Notes: generated by a model not told the origin, from the sequence alone. A stretch of 64,000 nucleotides of DNA from Actinomycetospora chibensis (GCF_028737215.1 NZ_JAQZAM010000008.1:186001-250000), one strand, 5' to 3'; shown: positions 39,593 to 48,985, counted from the first letter of the stretch. Made by a program: numbers and translations.

Positions 39593-40297
39593 ATGACCGT
39601 GTTCGTGCTGGTCCACGGCGGCTGGCACGGCGGGTGGTGCTGGCGTCGCGTCGCCACGCGGCTCTGGGCGGCCGGGCACGAGGTCCACACGCCGACGCTC
39701 ACCGGAGTCGGCGACCGCGCCCACCTCGGCACCCCGGACACGGGTCTCGCGACGCACGTCGAGGACGTCCTCGCCGTCCTGGAGATCGACGACCTGCGCG
39801 AGGTCGTGCTCGTCGGCCACAGCTCGGGTGGTGCCGTCATCAGCGGGGTCGCGCAGCGGGCGTCCGACCGGATCGCGCAGCTCACCTACCTGGACGCCTT
39901 CGTCCCGGCGCCGGGCCAGTCGGTGTTCGACCTGCTCCCGCCCGCGCGCCGCGACCACTTCCGCGCCCTGGTCGATGACAGGGGCCGAATCGTCCTCGAC
40001 CCGGACGTGGCCATGGACGGCTGGGGGCTCCGCGCCGAGGACGACCGCGCGTTCGTGCGGGCCCGACTGCGCCCGCACCCGGTCGGCGGTCTGGCGGACC
40101 CGCTCCCCGAGGCTCCGCTGCCCGACCTGCCGCGGCACTTCGTGCACTGCGCCGAGAAGCCCGCACCCGACGTCTTCGCGGCGTTCGGGGACGCGGTGGG
40201 GTCCGGACCGCGCGGGCGTCTCGACGTGCTGGACGCCGGCCACGACGCCATGATCACCGCCCCCGACGAGGTCGCGGCACTGCTGACGCGGGAGTGA
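39593..40297 (+). CDS. Alpha/beta hydrolase
   Basis: A 234-residue hydrolase with the oxyanion-hole HGGWHGGW (residues 8-15), nucleophile serine in GHSSGGAV and catalytic His in DAGHDAM. It resembles small esterases and lyases of the salicylate-esterase/hydroxynitrile-lyase group. GGGAGGG precedes ATG 39593. The substrate is unknown; no operon partner is evident. Confidence 0.86.
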   Translation: MTVFVLVHGGWHGGWCWRRVATRLWAAGHEVHTPTLTGVGDRAHLGTPDTGLATHVEDVLAVLEIDDLREVVLVGHSSGGAVISGVAQRASDRIAQLTYLDAFVPAPGQSVFDLLPPARRDHFRALVDDRGRIVLDPDVAMDGWGLRAEDDRAFVRARLRPHPVGGLADPLPEAPLPDLPRHFVHCAEKPAPDVFAAFGDAVGSGPRGRLDVLDAGHDAMITAPDEVAALLTRE

Positions 40298-40451
40298 GGG
40301 GTGCGGCGCAGGACTCCGTCCTGAGAGGACGAGCCGGCGTTGATCCCCCGATCGGCCCAGCGGATCGGCAGTCGGCCGTGCGCGAACGGCCGCTGGTCTC
40401 GGGAGTCGATCAGTCGTTCTCAGGCGCGACGGATCTCCCGGACGCCGCCCC

Positions 40452-40457
40452 TAGCGT
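40452..40457 (+). promoter_or_regulatory. Leaderless -10 box
   Basis: TAGCGT is 7 bases before GTG 40465 of the flavocytochrome-like reductase, with no ribosome site. Confidence 0.45.
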
Positions 40458-40464
40458 TGCCGGC

Positions 40465-41913
40465 GTGTCGAAGCGCGCGAAACGGGCCCTCTGGTCGGCG
40501 GTCGCGATCCTCGTGCTGGTCGGTCCGCCGGCGGTGTTCCTCGGCCGGCAGGGCAGTGAGGCGGGCGGGGAGGCGGGCGAGCTCCTCGACCTCGCGGTGG
40601 TCCTCTCCGGGATCGTCGCCTCGGTGGCGATGGTGCTGGCCACCGTCGGCGCCTCGCGCATCCGGGCGCTGACCACCGCGCTCGGGATCGACCGGGTCAT
40701 GAGCGGGCACAAGTGGCTCGGCGTCGCCGCCCTCGTCCTGGTGCTCGGGCACATGGTCGCGGCGATCGTCGAGAGACCGAAGCTGCTCAACCCGTTCGCC
40801 GCCTCGCTCGGCATCCAGTTCGGCTACGCGGCCGCGGTGGGGATGGTGCTGCTCTCGGGGGCCGCCGCCTGGGGCCGACGGCGCGGCGCGCGCTACGAGT
40901 GGTGGGCGCGCGCCCACATCCTCGGCGCCGCGCTGGCGCTCGCCCTGGCCGGGATGCACGTCTTCTGGCTCGGCGACCTCCTCGAGGACCCCGTCATGCG
41001 GGTCGTGTGCTCCGCCCTCGCCCTGATTCTGCTCGCGGTGCTCGCCCGCCGATGGGTGTGGCAGCCGCTGTTCTCCCGGCGCGGGGCCTACGTCGTCTAC
41101 GGCGTGCGCCACGAAGGGGCCGACGTCGCCACGCTGGCGCTGACCCCGGTGTTCCGCGGGCGGGCGCTGCGCTTCGCCCCCGGCCAGTTCGTCTGGCTCC
41201 GCCTGCACCGGCGGGTCGTCGGCGTCCAGGAGCACCCGTTCACGATCGCCTCCAGCGCCGAGCTCACCGACCGTCTCGAGCTCACCGTCCGCGCCAACGG
41301 CGACTTCACCCGGGCGCTCGCCCGCCTCGGTCCCGGCCAGAAGGTGTGGCTCGACGGCCCGCACGGCAGCTTCACCCCCGACGCGCCGGAGCGGGTCGAC
41401 GGCCTCGTGCTGATCGCCGGCGGGGTCGGGATCACGCCGATGATGAGCATGCTGCGCACGCTCGCCGAGCGCGGCGACCGCCGCCTGCACCGCCTCGTCC
41501 TGGCCGAGCGCCCCGACCAGCCGCTGTTCGGCCCGGAGCTCGAGGTGCTGACCCGCCGGCTCGACCTCGACGTCCTGCGGACTGCGGGGCGCCGCGTCGA
41601 CGCCGACCTGCTCGCGGAGCTCCTGCCCCGCGCCCGCGGGCGTCTCGAGTACTACGTGTGCGGGCCTCCCGGGCTGCTCACGGGATCGCTCGCGGCCCTC
41701 GACCAGCTCGGCGTCCCGCCGGGCCGGATCCACAGCGAGCAGTTCGGCTGGACGGGGCCGTTGCCGACGTCGGGGTCCGGGACCCGATCGACGAGCGTCG
41801 CGGCGTCGACCCGTCAGGGCTCGGCCGGGTCGCCCGCGGACCGACGGCCGACCCACCCCTCGATCCCGGTCCCTCGCGTGGAGGAGCGGTCGGCGTCGAC
41901 GCGGAGCAGCTGA
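40465..41913 (+). CDS. Ferric-reductase-like transmembrane flavoprotein
   Basis: A 482-residue protein. Six membrane helices in about residues 8-210 form a ferric-reductase/NOX-type haem domain (histidines in SGHKWLGV, GHMVAAI, RAHILGAAL and GMHVFW). The FAD domain with HPFTIAS (about 260-268) and the NAD(P) domain with GGVGITPMMSMLR and YVCGPPGLL follow, ending near QFGW. A Ser/Thr/Arg-rich tail of about 45 residues is unusual. It should pass electrons from NAD(P)H across the membrane, to iron or oxygen. GTG 40465 lies at a leaderless promoter; the frame upstream is not conserved. Confidence 0.88.
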   Translation: MSKRAKRALWSAVAILVLVGPPAVFLGRQGSEAGGEAGELLDLAVVLSGIVASVAMVLATVGASRIRALTTALGIDRVMSGHKWLGVAALVLVLGHMVAAIVERPKLLNPFAASLGIQFGYAAAVGMVLLSGAAAWGRRRGARYEWWARAHILGAALALALAGMHVFWLGDLLEDPVMRVVCSALALILLAVLARRWVWQPLFSRRGAYVVYGVRHEGADVATLALTPVFRGRALRFAPGQFVWLRLHRRVVGVQEHPFTIASSAELTDRLELTVRANGDFTRALARLGPGQKVWLDGPHGSFTPDAPERVDGLVLIAGGVGITPMMSMLRTLAERGDRRLHRLVLAERPDQPLFGPELEVLTRRLDLDVLRTAGRRVDADLLAELLPRARGRLEYYVCGPPGLLTGSLAALDQLGVPPGRIHSEQFGWTGPLPTSGSGTRSTSVAASTRQGSAGSPADRRPTHPSIPVPRVEERSASTRSS

Positions 41914-42038
41914 GTCGACGCCCCGGGTCGTGACCCGCTGAGGAGCTCGGCGCGCATGATCGTCGGGCCTCGGCGGCCGGGCGACGGTGCCCTTCGAGGG
42001 GAGCAGCGCGGCCCGCCCTGAACCGACCTGACACGGAT

Positions 42039-42055
42039 GCTTCGCAAACCGAAGC
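42039..42055. other. Small inverted repeat in convergent gap
   Basis: GCTTCG and CGAAGC surround CAAAC. It lies in the 196-base gap between two convergent genes (41914-42109) that holds no other signal I can see. A weak terminator is the simplest reading; the form also resembles an operator. Confidence 0.3.
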
Positions 42056-42109
42056 GTTGGTGCGAGGCGTCGACAGCACCCGCACCGCGGTCCGCCTGAG
42101 CTCGCCGGG

Positions 42110-43000
42110 TCAGAGGTCGAGCTCGGTCCACCACTGCACGACCTGCCAGCGGTGGACCAGCGCGATCTCCGGCTGGCCGGCGACGTACGCCAGGAAGTCG
42201 CGCACGGCGCCCGCCCGCGCGGCCTGACCGCTCCAGCGCGGGTGCAGGCCGACGGTCATCAGCCGGGCCCCGGCGCCGTGGCGGGCCTCGTCGAGCAGGA
42301 AGTCGGCGGCGGCGATCAACGTCTCGGCGAAGTGCCGCGGCGTCGCGTAGGTGGGCGCGAGGAAGTAGCGGGTGTCGTTGTGCACCTTGGAGTAGGGGAC
42401 GACGAGCCAGCGGCGGCCCTCGACCTCCGTCCAGTACGGCAGCTCGTCGTTGACGGCGTCGCTGTCGTAGACCAGGTCGGGGTGCGCAGCGGCGAGCCGC
42501 CGGGTCCGCTCGCTCGGGAACGAGCGGACGTACCAGCCACGCACGGGGCGGCCGACGAGATCGGGCAGCACGCGCATCGCGTGCTCGAGGTCGGCGCGCT
42601 CCTCCTCCTCGCTCATCGTCGTCACCTCGGCCCAGCGGTAGCCGTGGCCGAGGACGTCGTGCCGGCTCGCACGCAGCCATGCGGCGAAGGGCGGGTTGCG
42701 CTCCAGCGCCCGGGCGCACACGCCGAACGTCACGTCGGCGTCGAACCGCTCGAACAGGCGCACCAGCCGCCAGATGCCGACGCGGCTGCCGAACTCGAAG
42801 TGGCCCTCGGTGCCGAGGTCGCGGATCGCCGGATCGATCGGGATCGCGTACTCGCCCCAGCTGTCGTTGCCCTCGCCGTCGGGCCACGCGGCCTCGGCGC
42901 CCTCCTCGACGTTGACGACGATGTTCACGGCGACGCGCGCCCCGTTCGGCCAGCGCTCGAACGGGGCGGGCAGGCCGTGGCCGACGAGGTCGCGCTCCAT
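42110..43000 (-). CDS. PuuE-like polysaccharide deacetylase/allantoinase family protein
   Basis: A 296-residue NodB-fold protein. The opening (RDLVGHGLPAPFERWPNGAR, then VNIVVNVEEGAE) closely follows PuuE-type allantoinases and related amidohydrolases. The expected motifs GHGYRW, VRGWYVRSFPSE, SDAVNDELPYW and LHPRWSGQ are present. It could act on allantoin or on an N-acylated sugar. It starts 9 bases after the IclR gene on the same strand, so the two are probably co-transcribed. No other purine-degradation gene is in the window. Confidence 0.8.
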   Translation of the reverse strand: MERDLVGHGLPAPFERWPNGARVAVNIVVNVEEGAEAAWPDGEGNDSWGEYAIPIDPAIRDLGTEGHFEFGSRVGIWRLVRLFERFDADVTFGVCARALERNPPFAAWLRASRHDVLGHGYRWAEVTTMSEEEERADLEHAMRVLPDLVGRPVRGWYVRSFPSERTRRLAAAHPDLVYDSDAVNDELPYWTEVEGRRWLVVPYSKVHNDTRYFLAPTYATPRHFAETLIAAADFLLDEARHGAGARLMTVGLHPRWSGQAARAGAVRDFLAYVAGQPEIALVHRWQVVQWWTELDL

Positions 43001-43009
43001 GGCGTCCGA

Positions 43010-43708
43010 CTACCCCGCCTCGCCGATCCGGCTCTCCAGCCGGCGCGCGGCGGCGAGCAGCGGCTCCGCCCAGCGGGCGCCGGGGCGGCGACCGATCCGG
43101 TCGACGGGGCCGGACACCGACACCGCGGCGACCACGGCGCCGTCGGCGGCCCGGACCGGGGCGGACACGCTGGCGACCCCCGCCTCGCGCTCGGCGACGC
43201 TCTGCGCCCAGCCGCGACGGCGGACCTCTTCGAGCACGCGGTCGGCGAACGCGGAGGGCTCCGACGACCAGGCGGCGAGCACCTTCGCCCCCGAGCCGGC
43301 GGCCATCGACACGCGGACGCCGACCGGCACGGTGTCGCGCAGCCCGCTCGCCGGTTCCGCGGCGGCCACGCACACGCGCACGGTGGGGTCCGAGCCGTCG
43401 CGGCGGTAGAGCTGGATGCTCTCGCCGGTGAGGTCGCGCAGCCCGGGGAGCACGTCCTCGGCGGCGGTGAGCAGCGGGTCGCCGTGACCGTGGGCGAGCT
43501 CGCCGAGTGCGGGGCCGGGACGCCAGCGACCGTCGGGCTCACGCACCAGCAGGCGGTGCGCCTCGAGGCCCACCGCGAGCCGGTGCGCCGTCGCGCGCGG
43601 CAGCCCGGTGCGCTCGCAGAGCTCGCCGAGCGTGCAGGGCGCCGCCGCGGTCGCCCGGAGGACGACCACCGCCTTGTCGAGCACGCCGATACCGCTACCC
43701 TGTCCCAC
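43010..43708 (-). CDS. ndgR: IclR family regulator (NdgR-like)
   Basis: A 232-residue IclR-type repressor/activator. The helix-turn-helix (SGIGVLDKAVVVLRATAAAP, then LCERTGLPRATAHRL) is followed by the ligand-binding GAF-like IclR domain. The sequence and the divergent position next to leuC match Rv2989 of M. tuberculosis and NdgR of Streptomyces, which control leuCD and amino-acid metabolism. GTG 43708 starts the conserved region. An inverted repeat overlaps the start and the leuC promoter, consistent with control of both. Confidence 0.9.
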   Translation of the reverse strand: MGQGSGIGVLDKAVVVLRATAAAPCTLGELCERTGLPRATAHRLAVGLEAHRLLVREPDGRWRPGPALGELAHGHGDPLLTAAEDVLPGLRDLTGESIQLYRRDGSDPTVRVCVAAAEPASGLRDTVPVGVRVSMAAGSGAKVLAAWSSEPSAFADRVLEEVRRRGWAQSVAEREAGVASVSAPVRAADGAVVAAVSVSGPVDRIGRRPGARWAEPLLAAARRLESRIGEAG

Positions 43709-43738
43709 AGAACGACACCATAGTCCCAGGATGTGGGA
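43703..43738. promoter_or_regulatory. Candidate NdgR operator between ndgR and leuC
   Basis: TCCCACA (43703-43709) and TGTGGGA (43732-43738) are perfect 7-base inverted arms. TCCCA (43724-43728) pairs with TGGGA in a nested dyad. The region spans the 42-base divergent gap. Confidence 0.5.
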
Positions 43739-43750
43739 AAGAGGCAGACA

Positions 43751-45172
43751 GTGGGACGCACGCTCGCGGAGAAGGTGTGGGACCAGCACGTGGTCCGTCA
43801 CGGCGAGGGCCAGGAGCCCGACCTCCTCTACATCGACCTCCACCTCGTGCACGAGGTCACCAGCCCGCAGGCCTTCGACGGGCTGCGTCTGGCCGGACGG
43901 CCCGTGCGGCGCCCCGACCTCACCATCGCCACCGAGGACCACAACGTCCCGACGCTCGACATCCTCGCGCCCATCGCCGACGAGGTCTCCCGCACGCAGG
44001 TCGAGACGCTGCGGCGCAACGTCGAGGAGTTCGGCATCAAGCTCTACCCGATGGGCGACGCCAACCAGGGCATCGTCCACATGATCGGCCCGGAGCTGGG
44101 GCTGACGCAGCCGGGCACGACGGTCGTCTGCGGCGACTCGCACACCTCCACCCACGGTGCGTTCGGCGCACTGGCGTTCGGTATCGGCACGTCCGAGGTC
44201 GAGCACGTCATGGCCACCCAGACGCTGCCGCTGCGGCCCTTCAAGACGATGGCGATCGAGATCTCCGGCAGCCTGCGCCCGGGCGTCACCAGCAAGGACG
44301 TCATCCTCGCGGTGATCGCCCAGATCGGCACCGGCGGCGGCGCGGGCTACGTGCTCGAGTACCGCGGCGAGGCCGTGCGGGAGATGTCGATGGAAGCCCG
44401 CATGACCATGTGCAACATGTCGATCGAGGCCGGCGGGCGTGCCGGCATGGTCGCCCCGGACGACACGACGTTCGAGTACCTGATGGGTCGCCCGCACGCC
44501 CCGCAGGGCGAGCTGTGGGACGAGGCCGTGGCGGCGTGGCGTGAGCTGCGCACCGACGACGACGCCGAGTTCGACAAGGTCGTGCACATCGACGCCGACG
44601 CGCTCACGCCGTTCGTCACCTGGGGCACCAACCCCGGCCAGGGCCTGCCGCTGTCCGAGGCCGTGCCGGACCCCGAGGGGATGTCCGACGACGACGCGGC
44701 CGCGGTGCGCAAGGCGCTCGCCTACATGGCCCTCGAGCCCGGCACCAAGCTCCGCGACATCGCGGTCGACGTCGTCTTCCTCGGTTCGTGCACCAACGCG
44801 CGTATCGAGGACCTGCGCGCGGCCGCCGACGTCCTCAAGGGCCACCGCGTGGCCGACGACGTGCAGATGCTCGTCGTCCCCGGTTCGATGAAGGTCAAGG
44901 CGCAGGCCGAGGCCGAGGGTCTCGACGCCGTGTTCACCGAGGCCGGGGCCGAGTGGCGCTCCGCGGGCTGCTCGATGTGCCTGGGCATGAATCCCGACCA
45001 GCTCGCGCCCGGCCAGCGCTGCGCGTCGACGTCGAACCGCAACTTCGAGGGCCGTCAGGGCAAGGGCGGGCGCACGCACCTGGTGTCGCCGCTGGTGGCG
45101 GCGGCCACGGCCGTGCGCGGCACGCTGTCCTCACCCGAGGACCTCACGCCCACCACCCTGACGTTCGCCTGA
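43751..45172 (+). CDS. leuC: 3-isopropylmalate dehydratase large subunit
   Basis: With LeuD it isomerises 2- to 3-isopropylmalate through a [4Fe-4S] cluster. The 473 residues contain [27 protein letters not shown], and cluster cysteines in [13 protein letters not shown] and [13 protein letters not shown] 43751 is chosen because AAAGAGG lies six or seven bases before it; an in-frame GTG at 43733 lacks such a site. It is divergent from ndgR and followed by leuD after 14 bases. Confidence 0.96.
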   Translation: MGRTLAEKVWDQHVVRHGEGQEPDLLYIDLHLVHEVTSPQAFDGLRLAGRPVRRPDLTIATEDHNVPTLDILAPIADEVSRTQVETLRRNVEEFGIKLYPMGDANQGIVHMIGPELGLTQPGTTVVCGDSHTSTHGAFGALAFGIGTSEVEHVMATQTLPLRPFKTMAIEISGSLRPGVTSKDVILAVIAQIGTGGGAGYVLEYRGEAVREMSMEARMTMCNMSIEAGGRAGMVAPDDTTFEYLMGRPHAPQGELWDEAVAAWRELRTDDDAEFDKVVHIDADALTPFVTWGTNPGQGLPLSEAVPDPEGMSDDDAAAVRKALAYMALEPGTKLRDIAVDVVFLGSCTNARIEDLRAAADVLKGHRVADDVQMLVVPGSMKVKAQAEAEGLDAVFTEAGAEWRSAGCSMCLGMNPDQLAPGQRCASTSNRNFEGRQGKGGRTHLVSPLVAAATAVRGTLSSPEDLTPTTLTFA

Positions 45173-45186
45173 GGAGGCCCGCACCC

Positions 45187-45774
45187 ATGGACGCCTTCAC
45201 CACCCACACCGGCATCGCCACGCCGCTGCGCGTGTCGAACGTCGACACCGACCAGATCATCCCGGCCGTGTACCTCAAGCGCGTGACGCGCACCGGCTTC
45301 GAGGACGGGCTGTTCGCCTCCTGGCGCAACGACCCGCAGTTCGTGCTCAACATCGAGCCGTTCTCGCGCGGCAGCGTGCTCGTCGCCGGGTCGGACTTCG
45401 GCACCGGGTCGTCCCGTGAGCACGCCGTCTGGGCGCTCATGGACTACGGCTTCCGGGTCGTGATCTCGTCGCGCTTCGGCGAGATCTTCAAGGGCAACTC
45501 GTCGAAGGCGGGCCTGCTGGCCGCCACCGTCGACCAGTCGGACGTCGAGCTGCTGTGGAAGAAGATCGAGGAGCGTCCGGGCCTCGAGCTCGCCGTCGAC
45601 CTCGAGGCGCTCACGATCACCGCCGACGACCTCGTCGTGCGGTTCACGGTGGACGAGTACGCCCGCTGGCGCCTGCTCGAGGGCCTCGACGACGTCGACA
45701 TCACCCTGCGCTCCGTCGACGCCATCGAGGCACACGAGGCGACGCGGCCGGCCCACAAGCCGACCACCGTCTGA
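45187..45774 (+). CDS. leuD: 3-isopropylmalate dehydratase small subunit
   Basis: The 195-residue swivelling subunit of isopropylmalate isomerase. [32 protein letters not shown] and [15 protein letters not shown] are the family signatures. GAGGAGG precedes ATG 45187. It is the last gene of leuCD. M. tuberculosis has hupB next; here an accessory block of about 8.7 kb follows. Confidence 0.96.
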   Translation: MDAFTTHTGIATPLRVSNVDTDQIIPAVYLKRVTRTGFEDGLFASWRNDPQFVLNIEPFSRGSVLVAGSDFGTGSSREHAVWALMDYGFRVVISSRFGEIFKGNSSKAGLLAATVDQSDVELLWKKIEERPGLELAVDLEALTITADDLVVRFTVDEYARWRLLEGLDDVDITLRSVDAIEAHEATRPAHKPTTV

Positions 45775-45792
45775 GTCGTCACCAGGGGCGCC

Positions 45793-46500
45793 TCACCAGG
45801 GGACCTCGCCCGCGTCCTCGAAGAAGCCGCCGGTGGGGCCGTCGTCGGGCAGGGTGGCGAGGCGAATGGGCGTCGCGGCGCCCTGCTGCGTGGTGCGGTG
45901 CCCGCGGTGGCCGTTGAGGTCGGTCGCGACGTAGCCCGGGCACGCAAGGTTGATCTTGATGTTCGTGTCCTCCAGCTCCCGGACGTACTGGAGCGTCACC
46001 GCGTTCAGGTAGGTCTTGGACGGGGAGTACCCGAGCGCGATCGGGCCGGCGTCACCCGTGGACTGGCGAGTGAGGGACCCGACGCCCGAGGAGACGGTCA
46101 CGATCCGCGGGTGCTCCGAGCGACGCAGCAGCGGCAGCATCGCGTTCGTCGTCCTGATGACGCCGAAGACGTTCGTCTCCAGCACCGTCCGCAGGATGTC
46201 GAGGTCGATGGTGCTCGGGTCCTGGGGCGTGTCGCCGGTGATGCCGGCGTTGTTGACGAGGACGTCGAGCCTGTCGAGCGAGGCCGCCGCGGCGGACACG
46301 CTCTCGTCGTCGGTGACGTCCAGCGGCACCCCGAACGCGTCCACGCCGTCGGCCCGGAGCTTCTCGACGGCTTCCTCGCGACGGCGGTCGTCGCGCGCGC
46401 CGACGCCGACCCGACAGCCGAGGGCGCCCAGCCCTGCGGCGATCTCGTACCCGATGCCCTTGTTCGCCCCGGTCACCAACGCGACTGTCTGCTCGCTCAT
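45793..46500 (-). CDS. SDR family oxidoreductase
   Basis: A 235-residue short-chain dehydrogenase. The cofactor site is VTGANKGIGYEIA, with NNAG and the catalytic SS...YSPSK in order. It resembles carbonyl-reductase-type SDRs that use NADPH. The substrate is unknown. It is divergent from a LysR regulator, with a 70-base gap, so that regulator is the likely controller. Confidence 0.9.
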   Translation of the reverse strand: MSEQTVALVTGANKGIGYEIAAGLGALGCRVGVGARDDRRREEAVEKLRADGVDAFGVPLDVTDDESVSAAAASLDRLDVLVNNAGITGDTPQDPSTIDLDILRTVLETNVFGVIRTTNAMLPLLRRSEHPRIVTVSSGVGSLTRQSTGDAGPIALGYSPSKTYLNAVTLQYVRELEDTNIKINLACPGYVATDLNGHRGHRTTQQGAATPIRLATLPDDGPTGGFFEDAGEVPW

Positions 46501-46557
46501 GGCTCCATGGTTCGCCCGCTCCTGTCCGCCGGTCCAAGACCATCTCGGTGCGCGGCG

Positions 46558-46572
46558 ATACCGCGGGGGTAT
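46558..46572. promoter_or_regulatory. LysR-type palindrome (T-N11-A)
   Basis: ATACC and GGTAT flank GCGGG, giving the T-N11-A form of LysR operators. It overlaps the regulator start codon in the divergent gap. Confidence 0.4.
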
Positions 46573-47413
46573 GAATGACGGGGTGGAGACCCGGGAGCTG
46601 CGCTACTTCGTCGCCGTCGCCGAGGAGCTGCACTTCGGGCGGGCGGCCGAGCGGCTCGGGATCGCCCAGCCGCCCCTGTCGCGCGCGATCCGGGCGCTGG
46701 AGCGCAGGCTCGGCGCCCCGCTGTTCGACCGCACCACGCGCGCCGTGGCGCTCACCGAGGCCGGGACGGTCCTCCTGGCCGAGGGCCGGGCGGCGCTCGA
46801 CGCGGTCGACGCCGCGGAGCGCCGGACCCGACGGGCGACCGGTACGCGCCCGGTGCTCGGGCTGGTCGCGAAGGCCGGGGCGTCGCAGGAGCTGCTCGCG
46901 AAGCTGCTCGACGCCTACGCCGCGGAGCCGGGGTCGGTCGAGGTCGACGTCACGCTCTGCGGGCCCGGCGAGCAGGAGCGGGTGCTCCGCGACGGCCGGG
47001 CCGACGTGGCCCTGCTGCACCGGCCCTTCGACGCGACCGACGGCTACGACACCGAGGAGCTCGCGGAGGAGGGCCAGGCCCTGTTCCTGCCGGCCGGGCA
47101 CCCCCTCGCCGGACGCACCGAGCTGCGCACGGCCGACCTGGCCGACCTGCCGCTGCCCCGCTGGCCCCGTCCCGACGGCGGGTTCTCCCCGGGCGAGGGC
47201 CCGCAGGTCCACGACAGCGCCCAGCTCCAGCAGCTCGTGATGCTCGGCCGCGCCGTGGCGGTGCTGCCGGACTCCGTGCGCTCCGGCCTTCCCGAGGGCA
47301 TCGTCGCGGTCCCCGTGGTCGACGCCGCCCGTGTGACGACCCTGCTGGCGTGGCCGCCCTGGAGCCGGGTGCGGGGCCTCGCCGACCTCGTCCGCGTGGC
47401 GTCCCGGCTCTGA
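46571..47413 (+). CDS. LysR family transcriptional regulator
   Basis: A 280-residue regulator. The N-terminal winged helix-turn-helix (RELRYFVAVAEELHFGRAAE, SRAIRALERRLGAPLFDRTT) is followed by a two-lobed periplasmic-binding-type effector domain. It probably controls the divergent SDR gene and itself. The ATG at 46571 lies inside the operator-like palindrome, and no ribosome site is obvious, so it may be leaderless. Confidence 0.9.
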   Translation: MNDGVETRELRYFVAVAEELHFGRAAERLGIAQPPLSRAIRALERRLGAPLFDRTTRAVALTEAGTVLLAEGRAALDAVDAAERRTRRATGTRPVLGLVAKAGASQELLAKLLDAYAAEPGSVEVDVTLCGPGEQERVLRDGRADVALLHRPFDATDGYDTEELAEEGQALFLPAGHPLAGRTELRTADLADLPLPRWPRPDGGFSPGEGPQVHDSAQLQQLVMLGRAVAVLPDSVRSGLPEGIVAVPVVDAARVTTLLAWPPWSRVRGLADLVRVASRL

Positions 47414-47510
47414 ACCGTGCACGCCGTCGTCCACGGCGAGCCCGGCGACGCTAGGGCATAAGATGCATCGCGCTGGACCGAATGGTGCAATTCCCCGAGA
47501 GGGGGTGTCC

Positions 47511-47882
47511 ATGGCAATGGTGCTGGTGGCCGACGACGATCCGGACATCCGGGACGTCGTGGTGTTCAAGCTGCAGCAGTCCGGGCACGACGTGCTCGTG
47601 GCCGAGGACGGCGGGGAGGCGCTGAGCCTCGCCCGGCGGGCGCTGCCGGACCTCGCGGTGCTCGACGTCATGATGCCGCGGTTCACCGGCCTGGACGTGT
47701 GCCGTGAGCTGCGCGCCGACCCCGAGACCGCGGGCATCCCGGTCATCCTGCTCACCGCCCGTGCGCAGGAGGGCGACATCGAGAGTGGGTTCGCCTGGGG
47801 CGCGGACGATTACGTGACCAAGCCGTTCAGCCCGCGCGAACTGGACAGCCGCGTCCGGGCCGTCCTCGCGCGCCGCCGGTGA
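47511..47882 (+). CDS. Stand-alone response regulator (receiver only)
   Basis: A 123-residue CheY-like protein with nothing but a receiver domain. The acidic pocket is DDDPD, the phospho-acceptor is Asp52 in LAVLDVMMP, the switch Thr is in ILLTARAQ, and the conserved Lys is in VTKPFS. It has no DNA-binding part, so the output must be a protein partner. A GAGAGGGGG site precedes ATG 47511. It overlaps the HEAT gene in a GTGA arrangement, starting a five-gene run. A TAAGAT -10-like box lies near 47470. Confidence 0.9.
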   Translation: MAMVLVADDDPDIRDVVVFKLQQSGHDVLVAEDGGEALSLARRALPDLAVLDVMMPRFTGLDVCRELRADPETAGIPVILLTARAQEGDIESGFAWGADDYVTKPFSPRELDSRVRAVLARRR

Positions 47883-48985
47883 CGGCGGCCCCCGCGGGGC
47901 CGGTGGTGGACCGCGCCGTCCTCGTGGTGGCGGTCGTCGCCCTGGTCGCCGTCCTGCTCGTCCTCGCCGTGGCGTTGCTGAGCGGTCGGTGGTGGCAGCG
48001 CCGCGCTGCCGCGGGTCGCGCGCAGCGGGTCGCGCCCGGACGCCCGCTGCTCGTGGCGCTGGCGGCCGGCGACGACGATGACGGCACGCTGCTCGACCGG
48101 TTGGCCACCCTGCCGCGGGCGCAGTGGCGCGCCCTGGAACCGGTGGCGGTGGCCATGCTCGGCAAGGTCCGCGGGGACGCCCGGACCGCGCTGGTGGCCC
48201 TGCTGGAGCGGCGCGGTGTCGTGCAGCGGGCACTGAGGGACGCGCGCCACCGCCGGTCCACCACCCGCGCGCGGGCGGCGCACCTCCTGGGGCTGGTGGG
48301 CGGACCCGGCGCGACGCCGCGTCTGGCCGCCCTGCTCGGCGACCGGGACCCCGAGGTCCGCGCGGTGACCGCCCGCTCCCTGGGCCGGCTCGGCGACCCG
48401 TCGGCCGCGACCCCGCTGGTGCGCGCCCTCGTCCGGGCCCGCCCGCTGCCCCACCAGGTCGTGGTGCCCGCGCTGGCACGGATCGGCCCGGCGAGCCGCA
48501 CCGCACTGCTGGCGGCCGCCGACCACCACGACCCCACCGTGCGCGCCCGCGTCATCGAGGCTCTCGGGCTGGTCGGTGCGGTGGACACCGCGCCGCGCCT
48601 GGTGCGGGCCCTGGGCGAGGACCCCGCCGTCGACGTCCGCCTGCGTGCGGCCCGGGCGCTGGGTCGTCTCGGGGCGCCGTCCGCGGTCGGGCCCCTCCTG
48701 GCCGCCACCGGCCCGGACGAGCCCACCGCGCTGCGCGTCACCGCGGCGCAGGCCCTCGGCGTCCTCGGGGCCCGCCGCGCGATCCCCGTCCTCGCCGGCC
48801 TCGTCGCCGACCCGCACCACTGGGTCGCGCACACCGCCGCGGCCGCCCTCGTCGCCGTCGGACCGGACGGCGCGGCGGCCCTGCGCGGCCTCGCGGACGC
48901 GGCGCCGGGCGGAGGCGCGGACCGACCCGCGTCCGCCCACGCCCGCGAGGCCCTCGCCGCGGCGCCCGGAGCGGCGGCCGCGTGA
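47879..48985 (+). CDS. Membrane-anchored HEAT-repeat protein
   Basis: A 368-residue protein: one N-terminal membrane span (about residues 13-35), then a cytoplasmic part built of HEAT/PBS-lyase-type repeats (about 80-350). Repeat cores are seen in ARAAHLLGLVGGPGATPRLA, VRAVTARSLGRLGDPSAA and LRAARALGRLGAPSA. Such solenoids bind proteins. Encoded between a receiver and a glycosyltransferase, with four-base overlaps on both sides, it is a plausible link that passes phospho-signals to the enzyme. It is rich in Ala, Arg and Leu. Confidence 0.85.
   Translation: MTAAPAGPVVDRAVLVVAVVALVAVLLVLAVALLSGRWWQRRAAAGRAQRVAPGRPLLVALAAGDDDDGTLLDRLATLPRAQWRALEPVAVAMLGKVRGDARTALVALLERRGVVQRALRDARHRRSTTRARAAHLLGLVGGPGATPRLAALLGDRDPEVRAVTARSLGRLGDPSAATPLVRALVRARPLPHQVVVPALARIGPASRTALLAAADHHDPTVRARVIEALGLVGAVDTAPRLVRALGEDPAVDVRLRAARALGRLGAPSAVGPLLAATGPDEPTALRVTAAQALGVLGARRAIPVLAGLVADPHHWVAHTAAAALVAVGPDGAAALRGLADAAPGGGADRPASAHAREALAAAPGAAAA

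Noticed and set aside
42110-43000. Treating the NodB-fold gene as part of the surface-glycan system
   Set aside because: Its N-terminus follows PuuE-type allantoinases, it is coupled to ndgR, and it lies 4.5 kb from the glycosyltransferase operon behind leuCD.
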